Shown: in pieces, positions 44,250 through 52,577 of the stretch
Numbering within the stretch: position 1 is the stretch's first letter
How the letters are laid out: each line of letters starts with the position of its first letter
NCBI RefSeq assembly: GCF_001999245.1
Contig: NZ_CP019630.1
Span: 496,001-560,000, forward strand
Direction of reading: 5' to 3'
Length of the DNA: 64,000 nt
Source: Roseibium algicola
Lineage (GTDB): Bacteria; Pseudomonadota; Alphaproteobacteria; Rhizobiales; Stappiaceae
Position numbers and translations under genes: made by a program
Notes under the pieces: generated by a model
Seen by the model: the letters and a program-made list of their open reading frames with translations, nothing else
The model's database searches: none
Told to the model about the DNA's origin: nothing

Positions 44250-45818
44250 GTGACCGAGGTGTTGGACGGCGTCATTATCGGCAGCGGGCATAACAGCCTT
44301 GCCTGCGCTGTTCATCTTGCAGCTCAAGGCTGGAAGGTCGGTGTCTTCGAGCGCGCGGGGGAACCTGGCGGGGCGGTCAAATCGGGCGAGTACACGCTAC
44401 CCAGCTACCGCCACGACTGGGCGGCCATGAACCTTTCCCTGTTTGCAGGTTCCGCCTTCTTCAAGCAATACTCCGAGGAACTGGGCAGCCACGGGCTGGC
44501 TTTCGCGCCAGCATCCAATTGTTTCTCTTCCGTTTTTCCGGACGGCACCTGGCTTGGCGTCAGCAATGACCTGGAAACGACGGCTTCGCGAATCGAAAAG
44601 ATCTGCCCGGAAGACGCACGTGTCTGGCGGGCGCTGACATCGGAATTCCCGGGACGCGCAGAGACATTGTTCGCGCTTCTGGGCAGTCCGGCAAAAAAAC
44701 GTGCATTTGCATATATATTGTTCAAGGAGTGGCGAAAAAGCGGTTCGGACGGTGTGCTGGACCTTGCCCGCTTTCTGCTATCCTCGCCGCGCGACTGGCT
44801 GAACACAACCTTCACATCGCCGAAGGTGCGTGCCCTTCTTGCGGCCTGGGGGATGCATCTGGATTTTGCACCCGACATTTCAGGCGGCGCGCTGTTCCCC
44901 TACCTGGAAGGCATGGTCGATCAGGCCTTCGGCATGGTTCTGGGTCAGGGCGGAGCGGATACGATCGTCAAGGCCATGGTTTCGCAGATCAAGGCTTCGG
45001 GCGGATCGGTGACCTGCAATGCAGAAGTCACGCGCGTGATCGTCGAGAATGGACAGGCACGCGGTATCGAGCTCAAGGACGGTCGGCAGATCATGGCCCG
45101 TAAGGCGGTGATCGCCAACGTCGCCCCATCCGCCTTGCTGAAACTTGCGGGCGAAACCGGCAACGCGCGGTATGACCTCGGCCTGAAGAAATCAGCACAT
45201 GCGCCGGGCACGATGATGATTCATCTTGCCATGGACGCCCTGCCCGACTGGACCGCAGGCGAAGAGCTGAAAAAATTCGCCTATGTGCACATGGCTCCGG
45301 ACCTCGATCAGATGGCACGAACCTATGCACAGGCCCAGGCCGGCCTTCTGCCGGAAGAACCGGTGATTGTCTGCGGTCAGCCAACCGTCGTCGACCCGAG
45401 CCGGGCACCGGAGGGCAAGCATGTTCTCTGGCTTCAGGTCCGCATGGCACCCGGCACCATCAAGGGTGATGCCGCCGGCAAGATTGCGGCCACCGACTGG
45501 ACCGAAGCGGCGGAGCCATTCGCCGAACGCGCACTCGATATTCTGGAACGTTATGCCCCCGGCACGAGGGCCAAGATCCTCGGCCGCCATATCGTATCGC
45601 CCGCCCTGCTGGAGGCGGACAATCCCAACCTGGTCGGAGGAGACCAGGTCTGCGGAAGCCATCATCTGACCCAGCATTTCATGTTCAGGCCCGTACGCGG
45701 CTTTGCCGACGGAACGACGCCGGTTGGAAACCTTTACCACACCGGCGCGGCCGTCTGGCCCGGTGCGGGAACCGGCGCAGGGCCCGGATATCTGCTTGCA
45801 CAAAAACTTGCCGGATAG
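44250..45818 (+). CDS. CrtI-like FAD-dependent oxidoreductase (copy 2)
   Basis: A 522-residue flavoprotein, a paralogue of the gene at 41.8 kb. It has the FAD site GSGHNSLACAVHLAAQGWKV...ERAGEPGG, the shared RAPEGKHVLWLQV block, and the C-terminal AAVWPGAGTGAGPGYLLA. GTG 44250 is chosen because GGAGG is about 10 bases upstream; the TTG at 44244 is too close to it. It heads a plus-strand operon with a peptide-type ABC transporter, so its substrate is likely imported by that system. Confidence 0.82.
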   Translation: MTEVLDGVIIGSGHNSLACAVHLAAQGWKVGVFERAGEPGGAVKSGEYTLPSYRHDWAAMNLSLFAGSAFFKQYSEELGSHGLAFAPASNCFSSVFPDGTWLGVSNDLETTASRIEKICPEDARVWRALTSEFPGRAETLFALLGSPAKKRAFAYILFKEWRKSGSDGVLDLARFLLSSPRDWLNTTFTSPKVRALLAAWGMHLDFAPDISGGALFPYLEGMVDQAFGMVLGQGGADTIVKAMVSQIKASGGSVTCNAEVTRVIVENGQARGIELKDGRQIMARKAVIANVAPSALLKLAGETGNARYDLGLKKSAHAPGTMMIHLAMDALPDWTAGEELKKFAYVHMAPDLDQMARTYAQAQAGLLPEEPVIVCGQPTVVDPSRAPEGKHVLWLQVRMAPGTIKGDAAGKIAATDWTEAAEPFAERALDILERYAPGTRAKILGRHIVSPALLEADNPNLVGGDQVCGSHHLTQHFMFRPVRGFADGTTPVGNLYHTGAAVWPGAGTGAGPGYLLAQKLAG

Positions 45819-45868
45819 CGACAAAAACAAACGCACCGGCACCAGAGGTAAAATGGGGAACAGTAACC

Positions 45869-47398
45869 ATGAGAGTTTCAAGACGCACACTGCTTAAAAG
45901 TGCGGCCGCCAGCGGATTGCTGACAGCCGTCGGAACACCGGTAGCATTCGCCAGCGATATCGAAGAGCTGGTGATCGCCTATAACGTCAACCTGCCGAGC
46001 TGGGATCCGACAGTCGGCCCGTCCGCGGTCAACCCGACCATCCAGGGCATCTACCAGTCCGTGTTCGACATGTTCATTCATCAGAACACGGACCTCAGCT
46101 TTGCGCCGGGCATCATCACCGGCTGGGGCTGGAACGACGACAAGTCGAAGATCTGGATGGATGTGCGCGAAGGCGTCACCTGGCACAACGGCGATCCGCT
46201 GACACCGGAAGACATCGTCTGGTCGCTGGAACGCGCCGGCAATCCGGACACGGGCAATCCGATCCAGTTCATCTGGGGCAAGGTTGGCAACTTCCAGATC
46301 GACGGCAACAAGATCACCGCCGACGTCAAGGAATACGAGCCCACCATCTTCAAGTGGATGAGCTTCCTGACCGGCTATGTGATGCCGAAGAAATACTATG
46401 AGGAAGTCGGCGCAGACGGCTTCGAGGCCAAGCCGATCGGCACCGGGCCTTACATGGTCGACAAGTTCGAGCGCAACGCCTTCGTCCGGCTGAAAGCCAA
46501 CGAGAACTACTGGGGCGGCGCACCAGAATTCAAGACGGTCACGATCAAGTTCGTCACCGATGCGTCCAGCCGAACCTTTGAGGTGATGTCGGGCAATGCG
46601 CATGTCACGCTGGAAATGCCTTACGAGGAATTCGACCGGCTGAAGGAAAACGACGGCATCGTCGGCACCGCAGCCCCGATCTCCGACATCGGCATGATCT
46701 TCATCAACGATGTCGATCCGATGCTGGACGAAAACGTGCGCAAGGCGATGGCCTATTCCATCGACAAGAAGACCATCATCGAACGTCTCCTGTCGGGATA
46801 CGGCGTGCCCATCGACACGCTGCAGACACCCGACTATTCCGCTTATGATGCCTCCATCACCGTTCCCTACGACCCGGACAAGGCAAAGGAACTGCTGGCG
46901 GCATCCGGCTTCGGTCCGGACAATCCGGTCAAGTTCAAGATCCAGACCACCCGCGGCTTCAAGCCGAAGGATTACGAGATCATTCAGGCCATCGTAGGCT
47001 TGTGGCGCAAGATCGGCATCGAAGCGGAAATCGAAGTCTACGAAATCGCCAAGCATTACGAATTGCGCGCGGCCGATACGCTGGCCCCGGCAGCCTTCTA
47101 CAACTGGGGCAATGCCATTGGCGACCCGACCACCTCGACCGGCTTTGCCATGTTCGGCCCCTCGCCTCACTCCGTCTGGGATGGCGAAGAGCTAATGCAG
47201 AAGATCCTGCCGCTTTGGGGTGAGGCTGACGAGGACAAGCGCATCGAAGGCTGGAAGGAAGTCGATCGCCACATTGCAGAAAATGCCCTGGTCATTCCGC
47301 TCCTGCAGTACGTCCAGCCGATCCTGCACAGCGACAAGGTCAAGGTCACGCCGCACGCTTCCGGCGCGCTGCTGCCTGCGTTGATGACGCGTTCCTAA
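45869..47398 (+). CDS. Extracellular solute-binding protein, family 5
   Basis: A periplasmic receptor of 509 residues with a probable twin-arginine signal (RVSRRTLLKSAAASG). The mature part has LPSWDPTVGPSAVNP, VREGVTWHNGDPLTPEDIVWSL, GTGPYMVDKF and RKAMAYSIDKKTI, typical of the DppA/OppA family. It is separated from the permease gene by a strong terminator-like hairpin. The substrate is unknown; linkage to two CrtI-like enzymes and IorAB suggests a small organic compound rather than a peptide. Confidence 0.9.
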   Translation: MRVSRRTLLKSAAASGLLTAVGTPVAFASDIEELVIAYNVNLPSWDPTVGPSAVNPTIQGIYQSVFDMFIHQNTDLSFAPGIITGWGWNDDKSKIWMDVREGVTWHNGDPLTPEDIVWSLERAGNPDTGNPIQFIWGKVGNFQIDGNKITADVKEYEPTIFKWMSFLTGYVMPKKYYEEVGADGFEAKPIGTGPYMVDKFERNAFVRLKANENYWGGAPEFKTVTIKFVTDASSRTFEVMSGNAHVTLEMPYEEFDRLKENDGIVGTAAPISDIGMIFINDVDPMLDENVRKAMAYSIDKKTIIERLLSGYGVPIDTLQTPDYSAYDASITVPYDPDKAKELLAASGFGPDNPVKFKIQTTRGFKPKDYEIIQAIVGLWRKIGIEAEIEVYEIAKHYELRAADTLAPAAFYNWGNAIGDPTTSTGFAMFGPSPHSVWDGEELMQKILPLWGEADEDKRIEGWKEVDRHIAENALVIPLLQYVQPILHSDKVKVTPHASGALLPALMTRS

Positions 47399-47423
47399 AA
47401 ATCCGGAATTTTCGAACCCGCCT

Positions 47424-47474
47424 TCGCCGCAACACTCTCTAAAGCTTGCTCCCGGGGTGTTGCGGCGACTTTTT
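47424..47474 (+). terminator. Rho-independent terminator/attenuator after a binding-protein gene
   Basis: A perfect 12-bp stem (TCGCCGCAACAC, 47424-47435, with GTGTTGCGGCGA, 47457-47468) is followed by CTTTTT (47469-47474). It lies between the binding-protein and permease genes of one transporter, so partial read-through would give more receptor than permease. Confidence 0.85.
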
Positions 47475-47498
47475 CCGATTTTTGGGCCAAATACCGTC

Positions 47499-48509
47499 AT
47501 GCAAATCGTGCGCGCGCTGCTGACGCGCCTCATCACAACGCTTATCACCCTGCTTGGGGCCGCGATCATCGTGTTCGTGGTCATCCGGGTCGTTCCTGGC
47601 AACCCCATCGCCATGATGCTGCCGCCCGGGGCGACAGATGCCGACATTGACCGGCTGAAAGCGCTTTACGGGCTCGACAAGAGCATCTTCGAACAGTTCG
47701 TGATCTGGATCTCCAACGTGATCCAGGGTGATTTCGGCACGTCCATCACCCTGCGCCAGCCGGTCTACGACCTGGTGATCGGCCGTTTGCCGGCCACGCT
47801 GGAACTCTCGGTCATGGCCTTGCTGATCGCCGTCATCATCGGAGGCGCTGCCGCTCTTACTGCAACGCTCTACCGCGGTTCCAAGGTGGAAGGCGGGATC
47901 GACGTTGCCGGCGGCATCGCGCTGTCCCTGCCGGATTTCCTTTGGGGCCTGGCGCTGATCCTGCTGTTCGGCGTGCTGTGGCCGCTGTTTCACATTTCCG
48001 GCCGGATATCGCCTTCGCTCGGGTTCGAGTTCAGCTCCAATTTCTATCTCTTCGAAGCGCTCGCCCGGTTCCGGTTCGATGTGGTTCTGGATCTCATGGG
48101 GCACATGCTCATGCCGGCGCTTGCGCTGGCGATCCCGTTGGCAGCCATCATCCTGCAGCTCCTCAAGCAATCCCTGAAGGAATGCATGCACGACGATTAC
48201 ATCACCCTGGCCCGCACAAAGGGCTATTCGGAAAGCTCGATCATCCTGCGTGATGCCTTGCCGAACGCGATCCTGCCCACGCTGACGCTGATCGGCGTGC
48301 AGTTCACCTTCCTCATCGGCGGTACGGTTATCATCGAACGCCTGTTTTCCTATGAAGGTCTCGGCAACATGGCGATCGACGCGGTGATCAACCGAGACCT
48401 GCCATTGATCCAGGGCATCGTCCTGATTTTCGCCCTGCTCTTCACGATGGTCAATCTGGTGGTGGACTTGGCCTATGCCGCCCTGAACCCGAGGCTGCGC
48501 CATGCGTGA
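47499..48509 (+). CDS. Peptide-type ABC permease, DppB family
   Basis: A permease of 336 residues: N-terminal span, PGNPIAMMLPPGATDADIDRLKALYGL, GDFGTSITLRQPV and the EAA-type loop LARTKGYSESSIILRDALPN. The start is ATG 47499, because the upstream GTG at 47457 lies inside the terminator stem. It overlaps DppC by 8 bases. Confidence 0.9.
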   Translation: MQIVRALLTRLITTLITLLGAAIIVFVVIRVVPGNPIAMMLPPGATDADIDRLKALYGLDKSIFEQFVIWISNVIQGDFGTSITLRQPVYDLVIGRLPATLELSVMALLIAVIIGGAAALTATLYRGSKVEGGIDVAGGIALSLPDFLWGLALILLFGVLWPLFHISGRISPSLGFEFSSNFYLFEALARFRFDVVLDLMGHMLMPALALAIPLAAIILQLLKQSLKECMHDDYITLARTKGYSESSIILRDALPNAILPTLTLIGVQFTFLIGGTVIIERLFSYEGLGNMAIDAVINRDLPLIQGIVLIFALLFTMVNLVVDLAYAALNPRLRHA

Positions 48510-49353
48510 CGCCAGAGGACATATCCGTCGCCTGCCTGGCATCAGGCTCTGGCTCAGTGGCGGCTGGCTCACCTTCCTGGTGCTGGCAGCCGTCTTCGCC
48601 CCCCTGATCAGCCCGCATGACCCGCTGGCACAGGATCTTTTCGCCGGACGTCTGCCACCCTTCTTCGAACAAGGCGCCGACCCGGCCTATTTGCTGGGAA
48701 CTGACAGCCTCGGCCGCGATGTGCTCAGCCGCATGCTCTATGGCGCAAGACTTGCGCTGATCGTTGCGCTGGTCGCCGGAACGCTTACCTGCCTTATCGG
48801 GGCAACACTTGGCCTGATCGCAGGGTACTACCGGGGCTGGGCGGATCTGGTGATCTCGCGCTTCATCGACATCTGGATGGCCTTCCCTCCGGTTCTCTTT
48901 GCAATCCTGCTGATTGCGGTTCTGGGAACCGGACTGATGTCCGTCATCATTGCCATTGTCGTCATTGACTGGACCCGCTTTGCGCGTGTTGTCCGGGCTG
49001 AAGCGATGAGCCAGGGAGCGATGGACTATGTGGCGTCGGCGCAGGTTGCCGGCCGCACCCGTTTCGGCACCGCCCTGACCGAGATCCTGCCGAACGTCCT
49101 GCCGACCATCGTCGCCCTCTTGACGCTGGAAATGGGTATCGCGGTGATCGTCGAGGCGATCCTGTCCTTCGTGAACCTGTCCATTTCCACGGACCAGCCG
49201 ACATGGGGCGGCATGATTGCCGAAGGCCGTACCTCCATCTATCAGGCCTGGTGGGTGCTGGTGTTTCCCTTGTTCGCGCTTTTCCTGACGGTGCTGAGCT
49301 TTTCCCAGCTCGGCGAAGGCCTGAAGGACCATTTCGATCCGGTGCTGCGATGA
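48502..49353 (+). CDS. Peptide-type ABC permease, DppC family
   Basis: A permease of 283 residues with LLGTDSLGRDVLSRMLYGARLAL and the EAA loop VASAQVAGRTRFGTALTEILPN, as in DppC. It overlaps both neighbours (8 bases with DppB, ATGA with DppD), so it is translated as part of a tight operon. Confidence 0.9.
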   Translation: MRDARGHIRRLPGIRLWLSGGWLTFLVLAAVFAPLISPHDPLAQDLFAGRLPPFFEQGADPAYLLGTDSLGRDVLSRMLYGARLALIVALVAGTLTCLIGATLGLIAGYYRGWADLVISRFIDIWMAFPPVLFAILLIAVLGTGLMSVIIAIVVIDWTRFARVVRAEAMSQGAMDYVASAQVAGRTRFGTALTEILPNVLPTIVALLTLEMGIAVIVEAILSFVNLSISTDQPTWGGMIAEGRTSIYQAWWVLVFPLFALFLTVLSFSQLGEGLKDHFDPVLR

Positions 49354-50228
49354 GCTTTCTGTCCATTCAGGACCTGACGGTCCAGTTGAAGAACGGCATG
49401 CCGCTGCTCCGGCATGTCTCGCTTGATGTGGAGCCTGGTGAGGTGCGTGCACTTGTCGGGGAAAGTGGCGCAGGCAAGAGCATGATCGGCAAGGCTGTTC
49501 TCGGCATTCTGCCGAAGGCCGCAAGGTTGACCGGGGGCAAGATCCTGCTCGACGGGGAAGACCTGCAGACGCTCTCCCAAAAGGCAAGACGCCAGCGGAT
49601 TGGCGCCCGCGCGGCCCTGATACCACAGGACCCGCTCACAGCGCTCAATCCATCCCGCCGTGTCGGGCCGCAGATTACGGACAGGCTGGTGGATATTCTC
49701 GGCTGGAAACGCCCGGATGCCGAGAAACGGGCGTTGGAGCTGTTGGAAGAGGTCCACATCCAGTCACCGGAACGGGTGATGAAGGCCTATCCGCACGAAC
49801 TGTCCGGCGGCATGCGCCAGCGTATCCTGATTGCGTCCGCCTTTGCCGCCGAACCGAAGCTGATCATCGCCGACGAGCCGACGACAGCGCTCGACGTGAC
49901 CGTTCAAAAGCAGATCCTCAAGCTGATCCGCGAAATGCAGCAGCGCCACGGCACCGCTCTGCTGTTCGTCACCCACGATCTGGGTGTCGTCTCGAAGATA
50001 GCCCAGTCACTGACAGTGCTCTATGCGGGCAAGGTGATTGAAGAAACCTCCGTCGAGAATTTCTTTGCCGCGCCCTCGCACGCCTATTCGAAGGCCCTGC
50101 TCGCGGCAACGCCGAAATACACAGACCCGCAAGGCTCACTGACACCTGTACCGGAAGGCGTGACGAAAGCGGTGGAAGCTGAAGTGGCTGCCTTCGACGC
50201 ACAATTGAAGGCAGGAGCCCGGCCATGA
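49350..50228 (+). CDS. Peptide-type ABC ATPase, DppD family
   Basis: An ATPase of 292 residues with Walker [10 protein letters not shown] (Met in place of the usual Ser/Thr), signature LSGGMRQR, Walker [13 protein letters not shown] and the switch His in FVTHDLGVV. The start is ATG 49350, overlapping the DppC stop; longer frames upstream lie inside DppC. The C-terminus is shorter than in canonical DppD and lacks its Cys cluster, so an iron-sulfur site is unlikely. Confidence 0.9.
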   Translation: MSFLSIQDLTVQLKNGMPLLRHVSLDVEPGEVRALVGESGAGKSMIGKAVLGILPKAARLTGGKILLDGEDLQTLSQKARRQRIGARAALIPQDPLTALNPSRRVGPQITDRLVDILGWKRPDAEKRALELLEEVHIQSPERVMKAYPHELSGGMRQRILIASAFAAEPKLIIADEPTTALDVTVQKQILKLIREMQQRHGTALLFVTHDLGVVSKIAQSLTVLYAGKVIEETSVENFFAAPSHAYSKALLAATPKYTDPQGSLTPVPEGVTKAVEAEVAAFDAQLKAGARP

Positions 50229-51028
50229 GCGATATCATCTACGAGCTGAAAGACCTGCACGTCTCCTTTCCGGACATGTCCCGCAAACCGCTTCTGGGAG
50301 CGGCACCGCGGATCGACGTACTGAAAGGGCTATCCTTCGATATTCCCAAGGGCGAAGTCCTCGGCATTGTCGGAGGGTCCGGATCGGGCAAATCCACGCT
50401 CGGCAGGGCACTGATCCGCCTGATCGAACCGGACAGTGGCGCGATCCGGTTTGAAGGCACTGACATCACCCATCTTCATGAGGACAGCCTGCGGCCCCTG
50501 CGCCGGCGCTTCCAGATGATCTTTCAGGACCCGATGTCTTCACTCAATCCTCGCCGGCGTGTCGGCGGTATCATTGCCGGGCCACTGCGCCTTCAGGGAC
50601 TCGACAACATCAAGGGCCGGGTCGACGAAGCACTTGACATGGTTGGCCTGCCCCGGCATTTCGCGACCCGCTATCCACACGAGTTGTCCGGCGGTCAACG
50701 CCAGCGCGTCGGGATAGCAAGGGCAATCGCCCTGAAACCCGACTTTATCCTGGCCGACGAGATCGTGTCCGGGCTCGATGTGTCTTCCCAGGCCCAGGTG
50801 CTCAACCTGCTGGAGAGCCTCGTCAAGGACCTCGGTCTCACCCTGGCCTTCATCAGTCATGATCTCTCGGTGATCCGGCGGCTGTGTACCCGCATCCTGG
50901 TGCTCTACAAGGGCGAGATTGTCGAAAACTCCGAAACGGCCGAACTCTTCGCCAATCCGAAAGCGGACTACACACGCACTCTGCTCGACGCAATTCCGCT
51001 GCCTGATCCGAAACAGGTCTGGCTCTGA
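50225..51028 (+). CDS. Peptide-type ABC ATPase, DppF family
   Basis: The second ATPase, 267 residues, with Walker A GGSGSGKST, IFQDPMSSLNPRRRV, signature LSGGQRQR and Walker B FILADEIVSGLDVSS. DEI replaces the usual DEP. It ends the transporter operon and is followed by a hairpin. In contrast to the transporter at the start of the window, the two ATPases are separate genes. Confidence 0.9.
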   Translation: MSDIIYELKDLHVSFPDMSRKPLLGAAPRIDVLKGLSFDIPKGEVLGIVGGSGSGKSTLGRALIRLIEPDSGAIRFEGTDITHLHEDSLRPLRRRFQMIFQDPMSSLNPRRRVGGIIAGPLRLQGLDNIKGRVDEALDMVGLPRHFATRYPHELSGGQRQRVGIARAIALKPDFILADEIVSGLDVSSQAQVLNLLESLVKDLGLTLAFISHDLSVIRRLCTRILVLYKGEIVENSETAELFANPKADYTRTLLDAIPLPDPKQVWL

Positions 51029-51035
51029 AACAACA

Positions 51036-51062
51036 GCCCGGCACCGGTCCGGATTGCCGGGC
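51036..51062 (+). terminator. Possible terminator hairpin after the peptide-transporter operon
   Basis: GCCCGGCA (51036-51043) pairs with TGCCGGGC (51055-51062). No T-run follows, so factor-independent termination is uncertain. The remaining bases to 51295 hold no supported gene. Confidence 0.45.
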
Positions 51063-51295
51063 CGATGCCACAAATCCGGTCGGCCCGTGGAATGCGTCTT
51101 CGTTTGCCTGGGGTCGAGCCAGTGCGCTTTACCGGTCGTTGATTATCTCTTTCACCGCTTGCCATCTTGCCGGATGCTGGCGCTCCAGCCATTTGCTGTT
51201 GGCGAATTTCCTCCATCCAGTCACTTCATTTCTTCCATGGGGTGACCTACTCTATCCTTTTGACAAAGCGCATCATTCCAAGGGGAGACGACACA

Positions 51296-51850
51296 ATGGC
51301 CGCCATTCCGCCTGTTTGCGATTTTGGCTGGAAAGCACCCGATTTCGAATTGCCCGCGACCGACGGCAAGACCTACAAGCTTTCAGACATTGCCGGCCCC
51401 AAGGGCACGCTGATCATGTTCATCTGCAACCACTGTCCCTATGTGGTTGCCGTCCGTGACAGGATCCTGCGCGATGCCCGTGACCTGCAGGCGATTGGCA
51501 TCGGCGTTGCTGCAATCAGTGCCAATGACGTCGAGAGCTATCCCGAAGACAGTTTTGAGAAAATGACAGAACTTGCACAGCGGGAAAACTTCCCTTTCCC
51601 TTACCTCTTTGACGAAAACCAGTCTGTCGCCCGCGCCTATGACGCGGTCTGCACACCGGATTTCTTCGGCTTCAATTCAGCGCTGGAACTTCAGTACCGT
51701 GGGCGACTTGATGCCTCCCGCAGGGAGACGGGGCCTGCAGACCTTCGGCGTGATCTGTTCGAAGCGATGCGACAGGTTGCAGAAACGGGCAAGGGACCGG
51801 AAGACCAGATCCCGTCCATGGGATGCTCCATCAAATGGAAGGCTGCATGA
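51296..51850 (+). CDS. Thioredoxin-fold (AhpC/TSA-Redoxin) protein
   Basis: A 184-residue cytoplasmic protein with no signal peptide. APDFELPATDGKTYKLSDIAGPKG is the Redoxin/AhpC start, and the likely active-site motif is CNHCPYV (Cys43 and Cys46). GRLDASRRETGPADL and MGCSIKWK near the end match a family of uncharacterised thioredoxin-like proteins. ATG 51296 has an AGGGGAG ribosome site. It overlaps the phosphatase gene, so the two are co-translated. It is probably a thiol peroxidase or disulfide protein; its target is unknown. Confidence 0.8.
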   Translation: MAAIPPVCDFGWKAPDFELPATDGKTYKLSDIAGPKGTLIMFICNHCPYVVAVRDRILRDARDLQAIGIGVAAISANDVESYPEDSFEKMTELAQRENFPFPYLFDENQSVARAYDAVCTPDFFGFNSALELQYRGRLDASRRETGPADLRRDLFEAMRQVAETGKGPEDQIPSMGCSIKWKAA

Positions 51851-52509
51851 ATCCGATTCTGATTTTCGACCTCGATGGCACGCTGATCGACAGCGCCCAG
51901 GATCTTCATGCTGCGGCATGCCGCCTTCTGGAAGGCGAAGGCCTGCCGGCGCTGCCGCTTGAAACCATCCGCTCCTTCATCGGCAACGGTATTCCGACGC
52001 TGGTTGACCGTATCATCGATGCCACCGGCCTGCAGACGAGTGACCGCACACGTCTCATTTCGAGCTTCCTGGAGGATTACCAGGCGCATGCGACCGATCT
52101 GACGGCCCCCTACCCTGACGTCGAAGCCACGCTCAACCACTTGCTGCAGTCCGGACACACGCTGGCGATCTGCACCAACAAACCGCAGCGGCCCGCCGAG
52201 AAGATTATCGAGGACCTGGGTTTGTCCCGTTACTTCCAGGGCCTGGTCGGCGGGGACAGCCTGACGGAGCGCAAACCGGATCCGGCCGGGCTGCATTACC
52301 TGCAATCGTCCCTCGGCGGCGGTCCTGTCGTTTATGTCGGCGACAGCGAGGTCGATGCGGAAACGGCTGTCAATGCGGGCATGCCCTTTGCACTGTTCAC
52401 CGAAGGCTACCGCAAACGTCCCATTTCCGAGATTCCACATGCTGTGTCCTTTTCGAGCTTCAAGGACCTTCCGGCACTTGCGCAGAACCTGTTGTCAGCC
52501 CCTGCCTGA
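51847..52509 (+). CDS. gph: HAD-family phosphatase, phosphoglycolate phosphatase-like
   Basis: A 220-residue HAD hydrolase: the nucleophile motif FDLDGTLIDS at the N-terminus, a helical cap, motif II TNKPQ, the Lys of RKPDP, and motif IV YVGDSEVDAETA. The cap and length fit Gph, which clears 2-phosphoglycolate made in DNA repair. ATG 51847 overlaps the thioredoxin-fold gene as ATGA. HAD specificity is hard to infer, so related phosphatases are possible. Confidence 0.78.
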   Translation: MNPILIFDLDGTLIDSAQDLHAAACRLLEGEGLPALPLETIRSFIGNGIPTLVDRIIDATGLQTSDRTRLISSFLEDYQAHATDLTAPYPDVEATLNHLLQSGHTLAICTNKPQRPAEKIIEDLGLSRYFQGLVGGDSLTERKPDPAGLHYLQSSLGGGPVVYVGDSEVDAETAVNAGMPFALFTEGYRKRPISEIPHAVSFSSFKDLPALAQNLLSAPA

Positions 52510-52577
52510 CACAGGTTTGCAGCCTTCAGTGCAGACATTGAGCTGGCCTGCCGGGGAAGCTATGATTGCCGCCGCAC

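Noticed and set aside
41779..45818. Carotenoid biosynthesis (phytoene desaturases)
   Set aside because: No crtB, crtE or other carotenoid genes; both enzymes sit in operons with catabolic genes and importers.
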